NCBI GenBank assembly: GCA_003313425.1
Contig: NHZP01000011.1
Span: 806,001-870,000, forward strand
From: Pseudopyrenochaeta lycopersici
Lineage: Eukaryota > Ascomycota > Dothideomycetes > Pleosporales > Pseudopyrenochaetaceae
Direction of reading: 5' to 3'
Length of the DNA: 64,000 nt
Shown here: positions 33,751 through 44,899 of the stretch, in pieces
Layout of the letters: the number at the start of each line of letters is the position of its first letter
Position numbering within the stretch: the first letter of the stretch is position 1
Translations under genes and position numbers: made by a program
The notes under the pieces: model-generated
Database searches by the model: none
Told to the model about the DNA's origin: nothing
What the model saw: the letters and a program-made list of their open reading frames with translations, nothing else

Positions 33751-36700
33751 ATCCGTCATCTGCGGAACACGCTTGCTTCCACAAGTGAGCCTCCGTTTCT
33801 GCCATCCGAGCGATCATCTCGGCGTGTCAATATCATGAGTCGGCATGCAACGGCATCTCCACCATTATCGCTCCCGAGGTTGCTGTTTGTCACCACGCCG
33901 AGTACTTCTCTCAAAGCACGTCCAGCTTTGCCCATTCAACACTCATGGCCCATCCTGCTGTCCACTCCACGTTCAAATGAGTACGAGCAATATTAGTGTC
34001 GATGGAAGACAGTAACTTGGTGCTTGGGTTTTTCGTGTGCGTAAAATAGACTGGCCGTTCTCAAGGCTATTAAGGCTAAATCGCTCTCATGCACCAGCCC
34101 AAAGAGGGCAAGGCCGTCTTACTTACCACACTTGTTCATTGGCCGTGAAGTCCCCATATCGTCCCGGTGATCTGCCGCGTCGACCAAAGTCGTACGATAT
34201 TGCGATGCAAGCTCCCCGAAATCAGAGAGATGACGCCGCCGCCTCGCCTACTCGCTTAGAGGGGCCTAACGTCGATCATCCTGGATATATTACTACGTAC
34301 ACTGAACCTACCGTTGTCTTCCGGAAATATCCTCCGTGAAGGCGCCGCAAGTACAATGAACTCGGATTTCCATTGTCGCACTTTGTTGGTTAAGCAATGA
34401 CCAGAGCTCGTCGCATGGAACGGTCTTTTTGTCCGTAGAGAGACCCACAATCTCCACACAAAGCCTTTCGCCAAGTCTCACAAGCAAGACCGCAATGAAG
34501 TTTTGAGTTGGTCGTACGTCAATTCAGAGCTTTTAAGTCTTCTGCGCAACAGGTGTCTTGCCTGTCGAGAATCATAGCGCTTACTTGTGCCAATTAGGAT
34601 GCCTTCATGTCTGGAAATGAATCCGCAGACGACGTGAGGCGGGCAAAAGCCTGAACAGGGCATACAGCGAGCAAGCGAGGCAAGCAGAACCTGGCATGCA
34701 CATGGACTGAAGGCTTCCTACGAGAACGCATGTTCCGCTACGAGGTTGAGATCGATCGGTGAGGCCTACAGCTTCCCTGCACTTCGATTAATGCGTACAA
34801 CCCAAACCCGGCCTATTGGCATTCCAATGTTTACCTTCGCCCTGCTTGTTTGTTAGAGCCTAGCTGGATTCTGCCCAACCGAGATTGATTTGCAATATCC
34901 AGACCCGGAACTCGGCAGTTTCCCAAATCCGTCGATCGTAGTGCCCTCATCCCAACGATTTGCCAATGCTGGGCTCTCAGGGTCTTAATTATCACCACAT
35001 CGTGCGCTTTCCTCGACGAATACAGGTTTCAAGTGTTGAGCGTTGTGAGACGTTTGAAAACTCGTGACGCTTGGTGCCATCCTCATAACAAGTCAAGTCC
35101 CAGCGTTCAAAGAATCTAGGCACTATTGCCATCTCTCCGTAGTAACATCAGCTTACCTTGATCCTGGTGTTGATATGATGTTGCTCAGGACCTCCCTTAT
35201 CAGCTTGCAGGGATTCGGGTTTCGACATAGAGACAATGACTATGAGCGATCCAGTCTGCGGCCCGAATGGGACGAAGGAACGCAGAACGGTCAATGGCGA
35301 AAATGAGGTGGACAGCCCGGGACTTGGCCCTGGCCCATGTTCCACCACTTTGAGCATAACCTCCGTATCCATTACGCCGCGACAAGGGCCTGAGAACGGC
35401 TGACGTAGATCCATTTCGAGTCCTGACCACCAGCATGCAGCGATGCGCTCGGCTGACCAGCGAGATTCCCTGGGATGCAATGCAGGCCAAGTCTCAGATC
35501 AGCCGGAACCTAAGCGTGTTCTTCCTCGCCGTCTTTGTTGGGTGAAGGGTAGATCCCTCGATCCTCTTCTGTCACTGCACATCGTCGCGAGACAAATGAA
35601 GTGCCGGCCGCATGTATGCGCATGGCACTCGGGAGAGCTTCCATTATGATCTGCGGGATATGCCGTGGGGGTTTGCAGCTCTCTAGAAATCTGAATAGTG
35701 TACTTTCTATGAGCACGGCTCGTCGATTGCTCCTGTTTCAGCTATGCTCAAGCCTTGAGATCCACTTCTGCAAGACGGTCAAGCCGTTCACTTGCTAACA
35801 CTCTCTGGCTTGAAAGATGCGCATACAGAACAGTAATTCGAATGACGCACAAGGCGATCATGATTTCGATCCTGTTCAATATGCGAGGTTCCCTGCAATC
35901 TTTGAACTGATCATCTCAGTATCATCTCGCGCCCATACCAGCCAGAAAGTGGGACTGGCGGTCTCGGCAGAACATAAGTGGACACATTCGTGCCCTACGT
36001 CTCAGCCCATGTCGATGTTTCCCGGGCAAATCCACCAACGTCCGCGTCGGCTTGCCCTTCGCCCCCTGTCTCAGCAAACTCGTCTAGCGCGGCCTCTATG
36101 GCTGCATGGCTGAACGCTCATTCGTAAACGTTTGGGTGACAGGAGCTTAGTATCGAACTCGCGGCAACGTCCAGACGTTGTGAGTCTCCGTGGTGCTCAG
36201 AATCCTGCATTATTCATCTACGTGCTTGCAATCAACTGCTAGCCCCTATATTGGGCGCGAACCTGGGAAAGAGCCAGAGTGAAGGTGACAAGGATCGGAT
36301 GTTCCTGGAAAGCATCGATCAAGCACAGCGGTCTGCGTCCCATCCCGAGCTCATGATGCTTATGAGACCAATGTTATTCCAGCATGGGTGCCGATGGCGC
36401 TCTACGCGGCAACGCAGGCCCGCACCGTGAACTCGTACGACGGCCGCAGACGGCTTGATTTCGCCGGGACATTTCCACCACTGACTTTTGCACGAGTCGC
36501 TCTATGCTTCCTTCGCGTCAAAACGATATGATCAACGCTGATCACTACAGATCCACAGCGCAAATACTGTACAATGGGAAAGCGGACTATTCAGCATTTG
36601 GTCCCACTCACAGTCGCACACTGACTACAAGGCTAAGCTCAAATAGCCACTTACCGCTATTCCTGCTCACGGACTTTTGGCCAATTTGTAAAAAGGTGAA

Positions 36701-37250
36701 GCTTTCGCCTTCATTGACTACAGTAACCGTCAAAAAGGGTTCTGGAAGATGTTGCTGCAGGCACATAGAGCGTCCTGACATCGGCGATGTAAAGGAATCG
36801 CGGGATTGCAATACCCCGCTGTTGGGACGCGTCAGTCAGATTCCATGGTTTTTTTGTTTGAACCGCGGCTTGCATCCTGGCGCCTCGAGGGGGCCCGAAA
36901 ATGCGGGCAGTTCATCTGCCGTGAAGGAATAGTACGAGGGACAGTGTCATGCTTGGGTTCTCAAGTCCGATAAACACACTTTGCACTCGGATCTCTTTCC
37001 GCTACGTGCCTGCACAGTTGTCACATGGTGGAGAACCCACAATAGAGTTTTAGCATCAAGTTTTAGCAGCAGGTTTCGGCCTGCGACGACGATGCAAGTC
37101 CCCTGTTCAGGGTCCTGCTGATCGAAAGCCAGAGTATTGCTCTAGGCATGCAGGAGGTACACTATCCTCCGAAGCTACTGCTGCAAAGAGTTATTGCCAG
37201 TGGGACTAGATAACGCCGAGAGGACGAACAGGATGAGGCCCAGGCCGAGG
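33751..37250. other. Gene-free region, part 2
   Basis: Many short frames on both strands, none with recognisable features or consistent splice sites. No transposon ends, tRNA or tandem repeat noticed beyond short GCAAG-type runs near 34660. Confidence 0.4.
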
Positions 37251-37561
37251 GGCATGGGGCACAAGACCAACGCCGCCGTCTCTCAGATTTGAGGGCAGAT
37301 GGATCCACGTTACAACCTGGCTGTCGGGTGTGCATGGCCATATGATGTGTGGCCGTATGCAGTACTTTATCGAAACCTTGATATTCAGCGACTTATGCTA
37401 GGGCCTTTGCGTGTGAATAATGCAGCCCATACAGGCAGTTGGATCATACAAGGGTATTTCAATTCTCGTGTTGGTAAGCTGAGCGCATTCCGAACTGTAT
37501 GGATGCCCCTTCTTTCCAGTACATCTAGGTGTGTCACTCTCATGGCTAGTGATGCGCGGAC

Positions 37562-37834
37562 GAAAGCATCCGTGACGACATACTTACTTTTGAAGGATGG
37601 ACTAATGTCCAGCAGGATACCGGTATCGCTGTCAATGCTAATGACGAAACTGAAGTACTTGGGAACTTCAACATGAAGGCACCTCCAAGACTATATGACG
37701 GCATAAACAGGCCACATCACATAGCAACAAGATTTAACGACGATCACACCTACAAGAGGACTGGGTTTTTTTTAATTTTCAATCGACAGAAGCCTATCAG
37801 TTACAGGATTCGGCCATTCGACCCCTGGAACTAG
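37562..37834 (+). pseudogene. Unidentified protein-like segment (90 codons then stop)
   Basis: A plus-strand frame of 90 codons ends at TAG 37832-37834. It reads like a folded, soluble protein: DDILTFEGWTNVQQDTGIAV, then ETEVLGNFNMKAPPRLYDG, then HHIATRFNDDHTYKRTGFF, then SYRIRPFDPWN. Stops lie directly upstream in the same frame and no initiating ATG is near its start. It is therefore either an internal/terminal exon or a remnant. A different frame over 37299-37676 (125 codons from ATG) partly overlaps it. I cannot place either in a family. Confidence 0.3.
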
Positions 37835-40529
37835 ACTTGGGCAGTGTGATAGGCGGAAGTTTTTGGAGTAAGCACTCCGCAAGGGCCGTCCAACATCACT
37901 TACAGGACCTACCCGAGAATCCATCACAATAATTGACAATCTTATCGCCAGTGTATTTTACAAAAGTTATCCAACGTGCTCCACATACGCAAGGTCGATC
38001 TTGTTCCACGCTTATGACGTCCACAGTATATGTGCACCCTCATCGCTTAGCCGCCTAAAATATGAGCCCTGATCCCGACACTGCGTGGCACAGAGTGCGG
38101 CAACGGCGCCCTGTTAATAAACGCCTTATCATTGTTATATTAATGCACAGCCAGTGTTCCTTTCGACAATGTTGGACGCTGGTGTGGGGCGGGTGATCGC
38201 TGAATACGATCACAACCTAGCGCTGATCGCGCGGGTTGGCTATGCATCACTTACGAGGATGGCTTCGAGAAGGCTGAGCAATGCCTTAGCGAAGGTTGCA
38301 TGGCAAAGCGGAGTGCGGCCCGGCAGATGCAGATATTCAAATCGCGTGTGTCTCACGTCAGAAGCGTGTTGTTGAAGTATTGAAAGCTCAAGTCAGATCA
38401 AGATTAATGGGATCTCGGCCTTATGATCGCACGCCATCGGATATCCGTCTCGGTACCAGCGAATGAATATCAAGCTCCTTAGACACAAGATACGACTTAA
38501 TCAATATGTCCCAGATCGAAGTGCGCAGCTAATGCACGAGGCAGAATTCGGTAGTCTCTACCACGTGGACGGGAAGAGCACCAGGAAGACCCGCGGAACG
38601 ACCGGGTCTGCCTCAAATTCCAAAGCTCAAAAGTCTTTCAACCGGCCGCTAAGCCACCATGTATGCATGCAAACAAGCAAGCAGGCAAGCAACGGCTCAG
38701 AGCCACACGGGAGGTTCTTTAAGCACCGGCTTCTTGAGAACAGCGGGGTGACCACACCATCATTGCAGCGTTCGACGACTCGGTCATTTTACAATGCGTA
38801 AGGATGAGCACTAGCGCCATCCACTTCCTGATTGCAATCTCTGGGCGGGACGACTGCAATGTCGCTACACCACACCCCCCTTGGAAAGCTGACTAATACT
38901 CTAGCACAGCCTTCGAATCCATCAGGAGCTCCATCGAGCGCTAGACTACTGATAGATCAAAGGTAAATGATGGGTATAATAAAGTTTGATGACATACGTG
39001 CCGTGCCCTACTTCTTCTTTATCCAAACCTTTTCTCTGCAGCACTAGTAGCGACCCCCTTCTGCTATGATAAGTATTAGTCTTGATCTAATAATACGGCA
39101 TTTACAGGTCAAACTTACCAAGAAACACCTTTAGCAGGTCGCTCTAGCGCAATTCCCATATAGCTATACACACTATACAACGGAGCACCCTACCGTGCTT
39201 TCCATAGCTGGGCCTACACATGTTAATGGAGCTTAATCATGAAGAACGGGCTTTTCTCAAAACCACCACAGAAGGGCCGGAGACGCTGTGAGTGTCGTCA
39301 AGTGGTTCGATGTACCGTTGCAGTGAAGGTCAATCGATATGTCTAGATTTGCAGCCCAAGGACGTACAGTTGCTTCATAAGCGTTGTGGTTCTTCCTTCA
39401 TCTTGCACCATCTTCCTCCAAAGTTGGATAGAAATTCGCTCTTCCCAGTCTCCGCTACTGACCATGCCACCGTACGATACGGGAACGCATATGTGCGGGA
39501 AAATGCGGAATAACACGGGCTATCGGTGTGCAAATCCATGTCAAAACCGCAAAGAGGGGTGTGAGGCAGCCCTCTATACTTTACGGCTGAGAAGCTAGTA
39601 ATGGAGTGATTGATGCCCAAACAGAATAGATACTGTGTATGTCTAATAAAAGATAGAGTACTTTTCAAAGGCTCCCCTGATCAGACGAGATGCGTTCGGT
39701 GCCGAAGATCCGGACAAGCTCAACTCTTGAGGCCACTCTTCAAACCCAATCGTAGGGCCGTATGTGTTTGAGCCCTTTGATCATGCACTTCTCGTCAGTC
39801 TCGGCGCCTTTTCATTCCGTATTGCTGCTTTCACCGTGGTGTGTCGTATTCGAAGCAGCTCATATCGCAAGAGCCGTTGCCGTGACCTATGGATGTCGCG
39901 TTGATGTCTTTTGTGCCATCACCTTGGCTTGAAGTTTGTTTTCCTGTGACAAAATCCATATTTCTGCCTCGCCTTCGAACTCTTAACCTCCGTAGTTGCT
40001 CTAGACCGCATACGCGAGGTGATTCTCGTGCCGCATTACATTTTGGGTAATCCTTGAGCGAACCCAAACAGACATCCTTATCCAGCGTCAATAGAAGGAA
40101 TATTTTCAGCCTAAACTTAGTCGAAGATGTCGGTATCGCCGTTCTGTTTGGGCTAAAAACAATAGCTACAAACTATTGCAGCGGAGCCCTCGCGTAGCAG
40201 AGAGCGAGCTGCAAGGCCGGCGACAATCGGTTCGAGGGGAACAATTGGAAAGCAGGAAACAGTGAGTAGGATGTCATTGATGGCACGGTAAGGCTTCAGA
40301 ATTTTAAACGACTGGCATGGGAAACTGAGGACAAGAGAAGACGTTCTCATCGCTTGCCGTATATGTTGCGTCTTGGGTAGCAGCAGTTATCCGCTTAGCA
40401 AGCGTTGTATCAACCCCTCATGTGGTGCGGCGAGCTCTCATGCGAGGAATGACGCGCGAATAGGCTTGAAAGACAGATATCCTCGCCTTTGCCTAAGCTA
40501 TCATAGCCAACTCAGATAGTATTAGTGAG
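37835..40529. other. Gene-free region, part 3
   Basis: Contains a protein-like stretch starting at ATG 38169 (MLDAGVGRVIAEYDHNLALI, 68 codons to a stop at 38375) and a 112-codon frame at 38463-38801. A short AAGC-type repeat lies near 38670-38692. None amounts to a gene I can support. Confidence 0.35.
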
Positions 40530-41033
40530 ATGTGCTGGGATATTCATCTTGCTCTTGCGAACATATTTGTTGGTTGGATATTTTACGTTCTAAGATGGTC
40601 TACGACAGCATCAGTCCAGAGGCAACATTATGGGTTGCCCCATCGATACCGTTGTCGAAGTGGTCTTACTATTTACGGAAGTGTGCGAAGATGTGAAATT
40701 TTGAGCACTGGGGCCATCTTGTCAATATTATCGCCGAAGTCGTGGAGGATATTTGTATTTATATCTAAAAAAGCTGGATCATGTTGGAGTGGTTGGCATC
40801 GGCGAGTGCATGTTAGCTGCTACAGTAAATTTGTGGCACAAATAATAATTGAAGAAGCTTTGCACGTATCATATTTCGAAGAACATCCCTGTCTTGATAC
40901 GATGTTTCCCACGCATTCCATCAACTCAATATTTTTCCGCCACATGACTTCTCCTGTAGTAATCCCCGTGAGAATATCGGCTGACCGTGGAGCAATGCTA
41001 AGAAATTCTATGGTAGAGGACAATACCTGCTAG
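40530..41033 (+). CDS. Hypothetical 167-codon open frame
   Basis: ATG at 40530, intact to a stop at 41033. The N-terminus has a hydrophobic segment (LALANIFVGWIFYVL). The rest has no recognisable domain and is rich in Ser, Arg and Cys. A 67-codon frame lies opposite on the minus strand. It sits in a decayed-looking region, so chance or remnant is at least as likely as a real gene. Confidence 0.15.
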   Translation: MCWDIHLALANIFVGWIFYVLRWSTTASVQRQHYGLPHRYRCRSGLTIYGSVRRCEILSTGAILSILSPKSWRIFVFISKKAGSCWSGWHRRVHVSCYSKFVAQIIIEEALHVSYFEEHPCLDTMFPTHSINSIFFRHMTSPVVIPVRISADRGAMLRNSMVEDNTC

Positions 41034-41172
41034 TATAGTCGTAAATGATTACAGTTTATCCGATTATTTAACATGCTAGATATTATTTGAAGCTCTGTCT
41101 AATCGGGAATCAGTGGTCCGTGTCGCAGTTGTCCGTATTTGGTTCAGGAGTCTGGCAGAGTAAATTCTATCG

Positions 41173-41610
41173 TTATCGAGCTATGGACTTTGAAAAGGGC
41201 CGTCGGCGGGTGTATTCCTGGATAGATTCTTTCAAGTCTAGACTGAAGAACATAAAGTATTCGTTTCTTGGGTGCTTGCGTTCTGAACTGTGATAAACCA
41301 TCCCCGTGACTATGATGGGAATGTCACACATCAAATGATATGAATGAAGCAAGTAGAAACGCCATGCTAGAGCAGACGTAGTGGGGAAGTTTGTGTCCAT
41401 CATAGAACCATTTGTAATTAGGACCAACGCCTTGAACCAACTGAATAGAGCACTTCGGTAAACGACTGCCAGCAGCGAGTAGTTTCCTATGTTGACCGAG
41501 TTTGTACTAGTCCCAACAGCAGCCGTTAAACCTAGCTGCGTGATAATACTAGGATAAGGTATATAGGCCAATGTCCTCTCCAAACCTTCCAGCATTCTAT
41601 AACGATTCAT
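41173..41610 (-). pseudogene. Possible remnant of an unidentified minus-strand gene
   Basis: A minus-strand frame of 145 codons starts at ATG 41610 and looks protein-like: MNRYRMLEGLERTLAYIPYP, then FPTTSALAWRFYLLHSYHLM, with hydrophobic stretches. Just upstream on the same strand (about 41660-41815) another stretch reads FDIRMEERQITIVSTNVVSR. It is separated by stops and could be a 5' exon or a decayed part. Downstream, 41023-40820 has VLSSTIEFLSIAPRSADIL following an AG. Together they suggest a broken gene spanning roughly 41.8-40.8 kb. No family recognised. Confidence 0.25.
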
Positions 41611-41815
41611 CTTGACAAATCGTTACTTCAACGCTGCCCTAGACGTCAGGACATTTCAAGAAATACGAGTCGATAAAGTCAATTCTAAAACTACTTTGAC
41701 GTGTCGATTAAGAGTGGCTAAGTCGCTAATCATACTTGGCACACGAGAGACGACGTTTGTGGAGACAATGGTGATCTGCCGTTCCTCCATGCGAATGTCG
41801 AAATAGCGCTACATC

Positions 41816-42350
41816 AAGCTTTCCGCTAGCGCGCCCTTGCAGGAGTCTGCGCTCCGTCTTCCTCATAGCACATGGCTTTTTGATACTGAAAACCTCTTCG
41901 ATGTATTTTGGACAAATGAAAATGGATATCCTAGCGTCTTTTATTTCCTCTGAACTAAGACATTATTTGCCTTGCAGTTCACTTTGCGGATTTCTTTATC
42001 CTCATCGCTTGCTTGCTTCCCACTGGCAAAATGGGTTGCACTCCGCACCTGCGGGTACCGTCTCCCGTGGCACTGTCATAACTGAACCTAATGCCTCCGC
42101 ACTAAGGTTTGTAACCCCAGGATTCATGGCGATCGATGCACGCTACCCCGTGGGGAGCAACCTCAGACACATCATCATTGGTCTCCACTTCCCCGGGCTG
42201 CCGACATTGTAACTCGACCAAAGTCAAAGGTAGCAATTGAGCTATAAAGCCACTCATGCCCTGTACCTGTTCAAGTATGCGTCTGATGCATGAAACCTCA
42301 ACATTTCTCTTCTCGTTAAGATTGTCCTGAAGTAGTCGTCATCTATAGCC
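41816..42350. other. Intergenic: sugar-transporter promoter
   Basis: Upstream of the plus-strand transporter. A TATA-like element sits at 42243. A C/G-rich stretch (CCCCGGGC near 42193) would fit a carbon-repressor type site, but I do not claim it. A 110-codon open frame at 41880-42212 shows no features. Confidence 0.4.
42243..42248 (+). promoter_or_regulatory. TATA-like element upstream of the sugar transporter
   Basis: TATAAA about 105 bases upstream of the transporter ATG at 42351. Position is plausible for a fungal core promoter; no experimental support. Confidence 0.3.
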
Positions 42351-44015
42351 ATGACGAAGACAAGTGGATATAATGTTGCTGTTGGGCTGATCGTTGCCGT
42401 CGGCAGCTTCACTTATGGTTTCGGTACATGAGACTGGCTTTTTGTGACAGCCCTGCCTAACAATACATCAGGCTTCGCATCGTTCGCCACTAGTATCGGT
42501 CAGCCAGGCTTCTACCAGTACTTCAGACTCGCGACCACTGGCCCTGGATCTGTGTATACCAACAATATCCTTGGTGCAGTAAATGCTCTCTTCTTCTTCG
42601 GAGCCTGTATGGGCGCCCTCGGGGGCGGCCCTTTGGCTGATAAGATTGGACGAAGATGGAGTCTCATCACTGCCTCTATAATCGCCATCATGGGCGGCGC
42701 ACTTGCCGCTGGAAGCGTCCATGTCGCGATGTTGATCATTGTGCGCATAATTCATGGTATGGGACTGGGTGCATTAGCCACTCTAGTCCCTATCTACCTC
42801 ACCGAAGCATCGACTCCCTCCAAACGAGGCATGTTAACTGGTCTTCATGGTTTCTTCCTTGTTTCCGGCTACAATATCTCTGCCTGGGTCGGCTTCGGTT
42901 GTTTCTTCTCCTCCAACTTGACCTTTGGATGGCGAGGCCCCATAGCGTTTACCTGCATTCCTCCATTGATTCTTCTCATTGGCTGCTACTGGGTACCTGA
43001 ATCACCGCGATGGCTCATTGCCCAGCACCGGGTGCCAGAAGCATGGGCGGTTCTCAGTAGACTGCATCACGACCCACGGGACGTGGACGAAGTCGCGGCA
43101 CATGAGGAATTCTACCAGATGAGAAAGCAGATTGAATTCGAGGCGCAGAACTCCACGGGATACCCAGCAATCCGGAGGACCCCGTCGTATCGGAAGAGGG
43201 TGTTTTTGTCGTGCTTTGTGCAGTATGCGGCGAATGCGACAGGCGGACTAGTCATCAACTACTACTCGGTCATTATTTACACAAACCTAGGATTAACAAA
43301 ATATCTGCCGCTTCTGATGTACTGTATTTATACACTCATTGGAGCTTTGGGCAATCTGTTCTCACTCTTGACTATTGACAAGACAGGTCGACGGTTTGTA
43401 GGTCATCTCATCCTTGACTCGCAGCCCTTACTGACGTGAGAAGGCGCTTTTGACTGGCTTTATCGGCTGTGGAATCTGCGTTGCTGTGGAAGCTGCAATG
43501 ATTGGGCGTTTCATAGAAGGCCCAGTGGAGAGCATCGCTGGGCAAAAGGTGGCCATCGTTGCGTTTATGATGTTTGTGTTCTTCTACGGCCTGTTCATCG
43601 ATGCAGCATCCTTCATCTACAGTGCCGAGATCTTGCCCACAAACATCCGCTCCGCGGGCGTTGCAATGGCGACGACCACCTACTTTGTCTCTTGCATCAC
43701 CTTCGTCACACCTGGCGCAACGGCGATTGCGAATATCGGATACAAATACTTCGTTCGTATGTGCCACCACGCTTCCATCATCAAGGCTTTAGCTAACATG
43801 AACAAGTCTTCGCATGCCTCACCCTCGTCTCAGTTCTCGTCATCTATTTCATGTTCCCTGAAACAAACGGTAAATCGCTCGAAGAACTGGCAGCTCTCTT
43901 CGGCGACCCCGTCATTGTCCAACTCACCGACGCGACGGACGAGCAACGACAGAAAATGGACATGGATATCAAGATGGAGATGATGACCGAGCAACGGGAA
44001 ACCATCAAGGTATAG
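42351..44015 (+). CDS. MFS sugar transporter
   Basis: Plasma-membrane sugar permease of the major facilitator superfamily. Exons are 42351-42423, 42472-43397, about 43444-43756 and 43807-44015, giving 506 residues. Sugar-porter signatures are present: DKIGRRWSLI after TM2, the loop-6 PESPRWLI, a second repeat TIDKTGRR, and the terminal PETNGKSLEELAALFGDP. Twelve membrane segments can be placed. The short first exon codes TM1. Intron 2 has no CAG/TAG acceptor. I chose AAG at 43443, which gives GRRF-ALLTGF; GAG at 43440 would add one Lys. Intron 3 restores NIGYKYFVLFACL. Substrate (hexose, pentose or quinate) cannot be told. It starts the gene-dense right half of the window. Confidence 0.9.
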
Positions 44016-44245
44016 TATCTCCATGTAAAATGCTGTTCTTTTATGTGAATAATGATACGTGCTTCAACATGCTGGTATCCTGGCCAGCTCGTTCCTTTCG
44101 GCAATCACAGACTCTTTAGTATCAACTGCTGACATACCTCCACCCTACCACGCTTCATTTCCACTTCATCCACATTCATCATTCTGACTTAGCCCTTACT
44201 CAATCCTCCAAATCCTAGTCATTCGTCATGTGACACCACCTCGTT

Positions 44246-44395
44246 TCACTGCTTGATCGGCGCAGCATATGCCGCAGGCACGTCCGGTCTAGTGTACTGC
44301 GCCGGCGTACGGATGACCCTGTGCAAAAGCACATGACCAAAGTACGAACTGATAATAAAGAATACGATGATAACGATAGTGGTGTTCTCTAGCAT
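44246..44395 (-). CDS. Possible small single-span membrane protein (49 residues)
   Basis: ATG at 44395 opens a 49-codon frame: a short polar start (MLENT), a strong hydrophobic helix (TIVIIVFFIISSYFGHVLL), then a basic and Pro/Tyr-rich tail ending APIKQ. The layout is that of small organelle membrane subunits. The frame extends upstream to 44548, but that part is low-complexity and hides the helix. Convergent with the sugar transporter and tandem with Mgs1. No family recognised; could be chance. Confidence 0.35.
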   Translation of the reverse strand: MLENTTIVIIVFFIISSYFGHVLLHRVIRTPAQYTRPDVPAAYAAPIKQ

Positions 44396-44899
44396 ATTGT
44401 TGAGCGAGTCGGGATGAAGGTGCAGTGAGAGGGGTGGTAAGCAAGTACTGAAAAGTGCGGGTGGCAGAGAAGGGGAGGGTTGTATACGAGAGAATGCGTT
44501 TCTGTCGGGTGGCTGTTCATGGATAGAACGAGACAGGGTAGGGTACATTGTGTGTGTTTATTAATTGGAGTGGTCGGGCGTATGCTGACATGTAGGCTTG
44601 ATGGGATATGTTTCAAGCCTCGGCGCGAAGAAGACTGGCTGCTTACGGGCGCAGATGATTGCAGACTAGGTCTGGGTTTCCCCAACACCTTATTAAGCCC
44701 TAAATTTCTGAGGGCTGCATGGTGATTGAGACGCAAAGAAACGTAGCACAACATTAGTTTTCGTGGTAAAGCGGGCAATGGGGTATCATATTATCGCTAA
44801 AAAGAAAATTTGCTCAAAACTCCTTGCGCTTGAAATCCAATATTTCCCCTAGTCTCCCAGTATACGAGACAGGCTTTGTACACAGTAATCGAACTGATC
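44396..44899. other. Intergenic: downstream of Mgs1
   Basis: It should hold the 3' UTR of the Mgs1 gene and, if the 49-residue frame is real, its promoter. No other feature seen. Confidence 0.45.

Noticed and set aside
39239..39600. Cys/Arg-rich start resembling a Zn2Cys6 cluster
   Set aside because: Cysteine spacing (CEC...C...C) does not match the CX2CX6CX5-12CX2CX6C pattern, and the frame stops soon after.
40225..40250. GGTTCGA motif resembling a tRNA B box
   Set aside because: No matching A box, acceptor stem or anticodon arm could be placed around it; other GTTCGA occurrences failed likewise.
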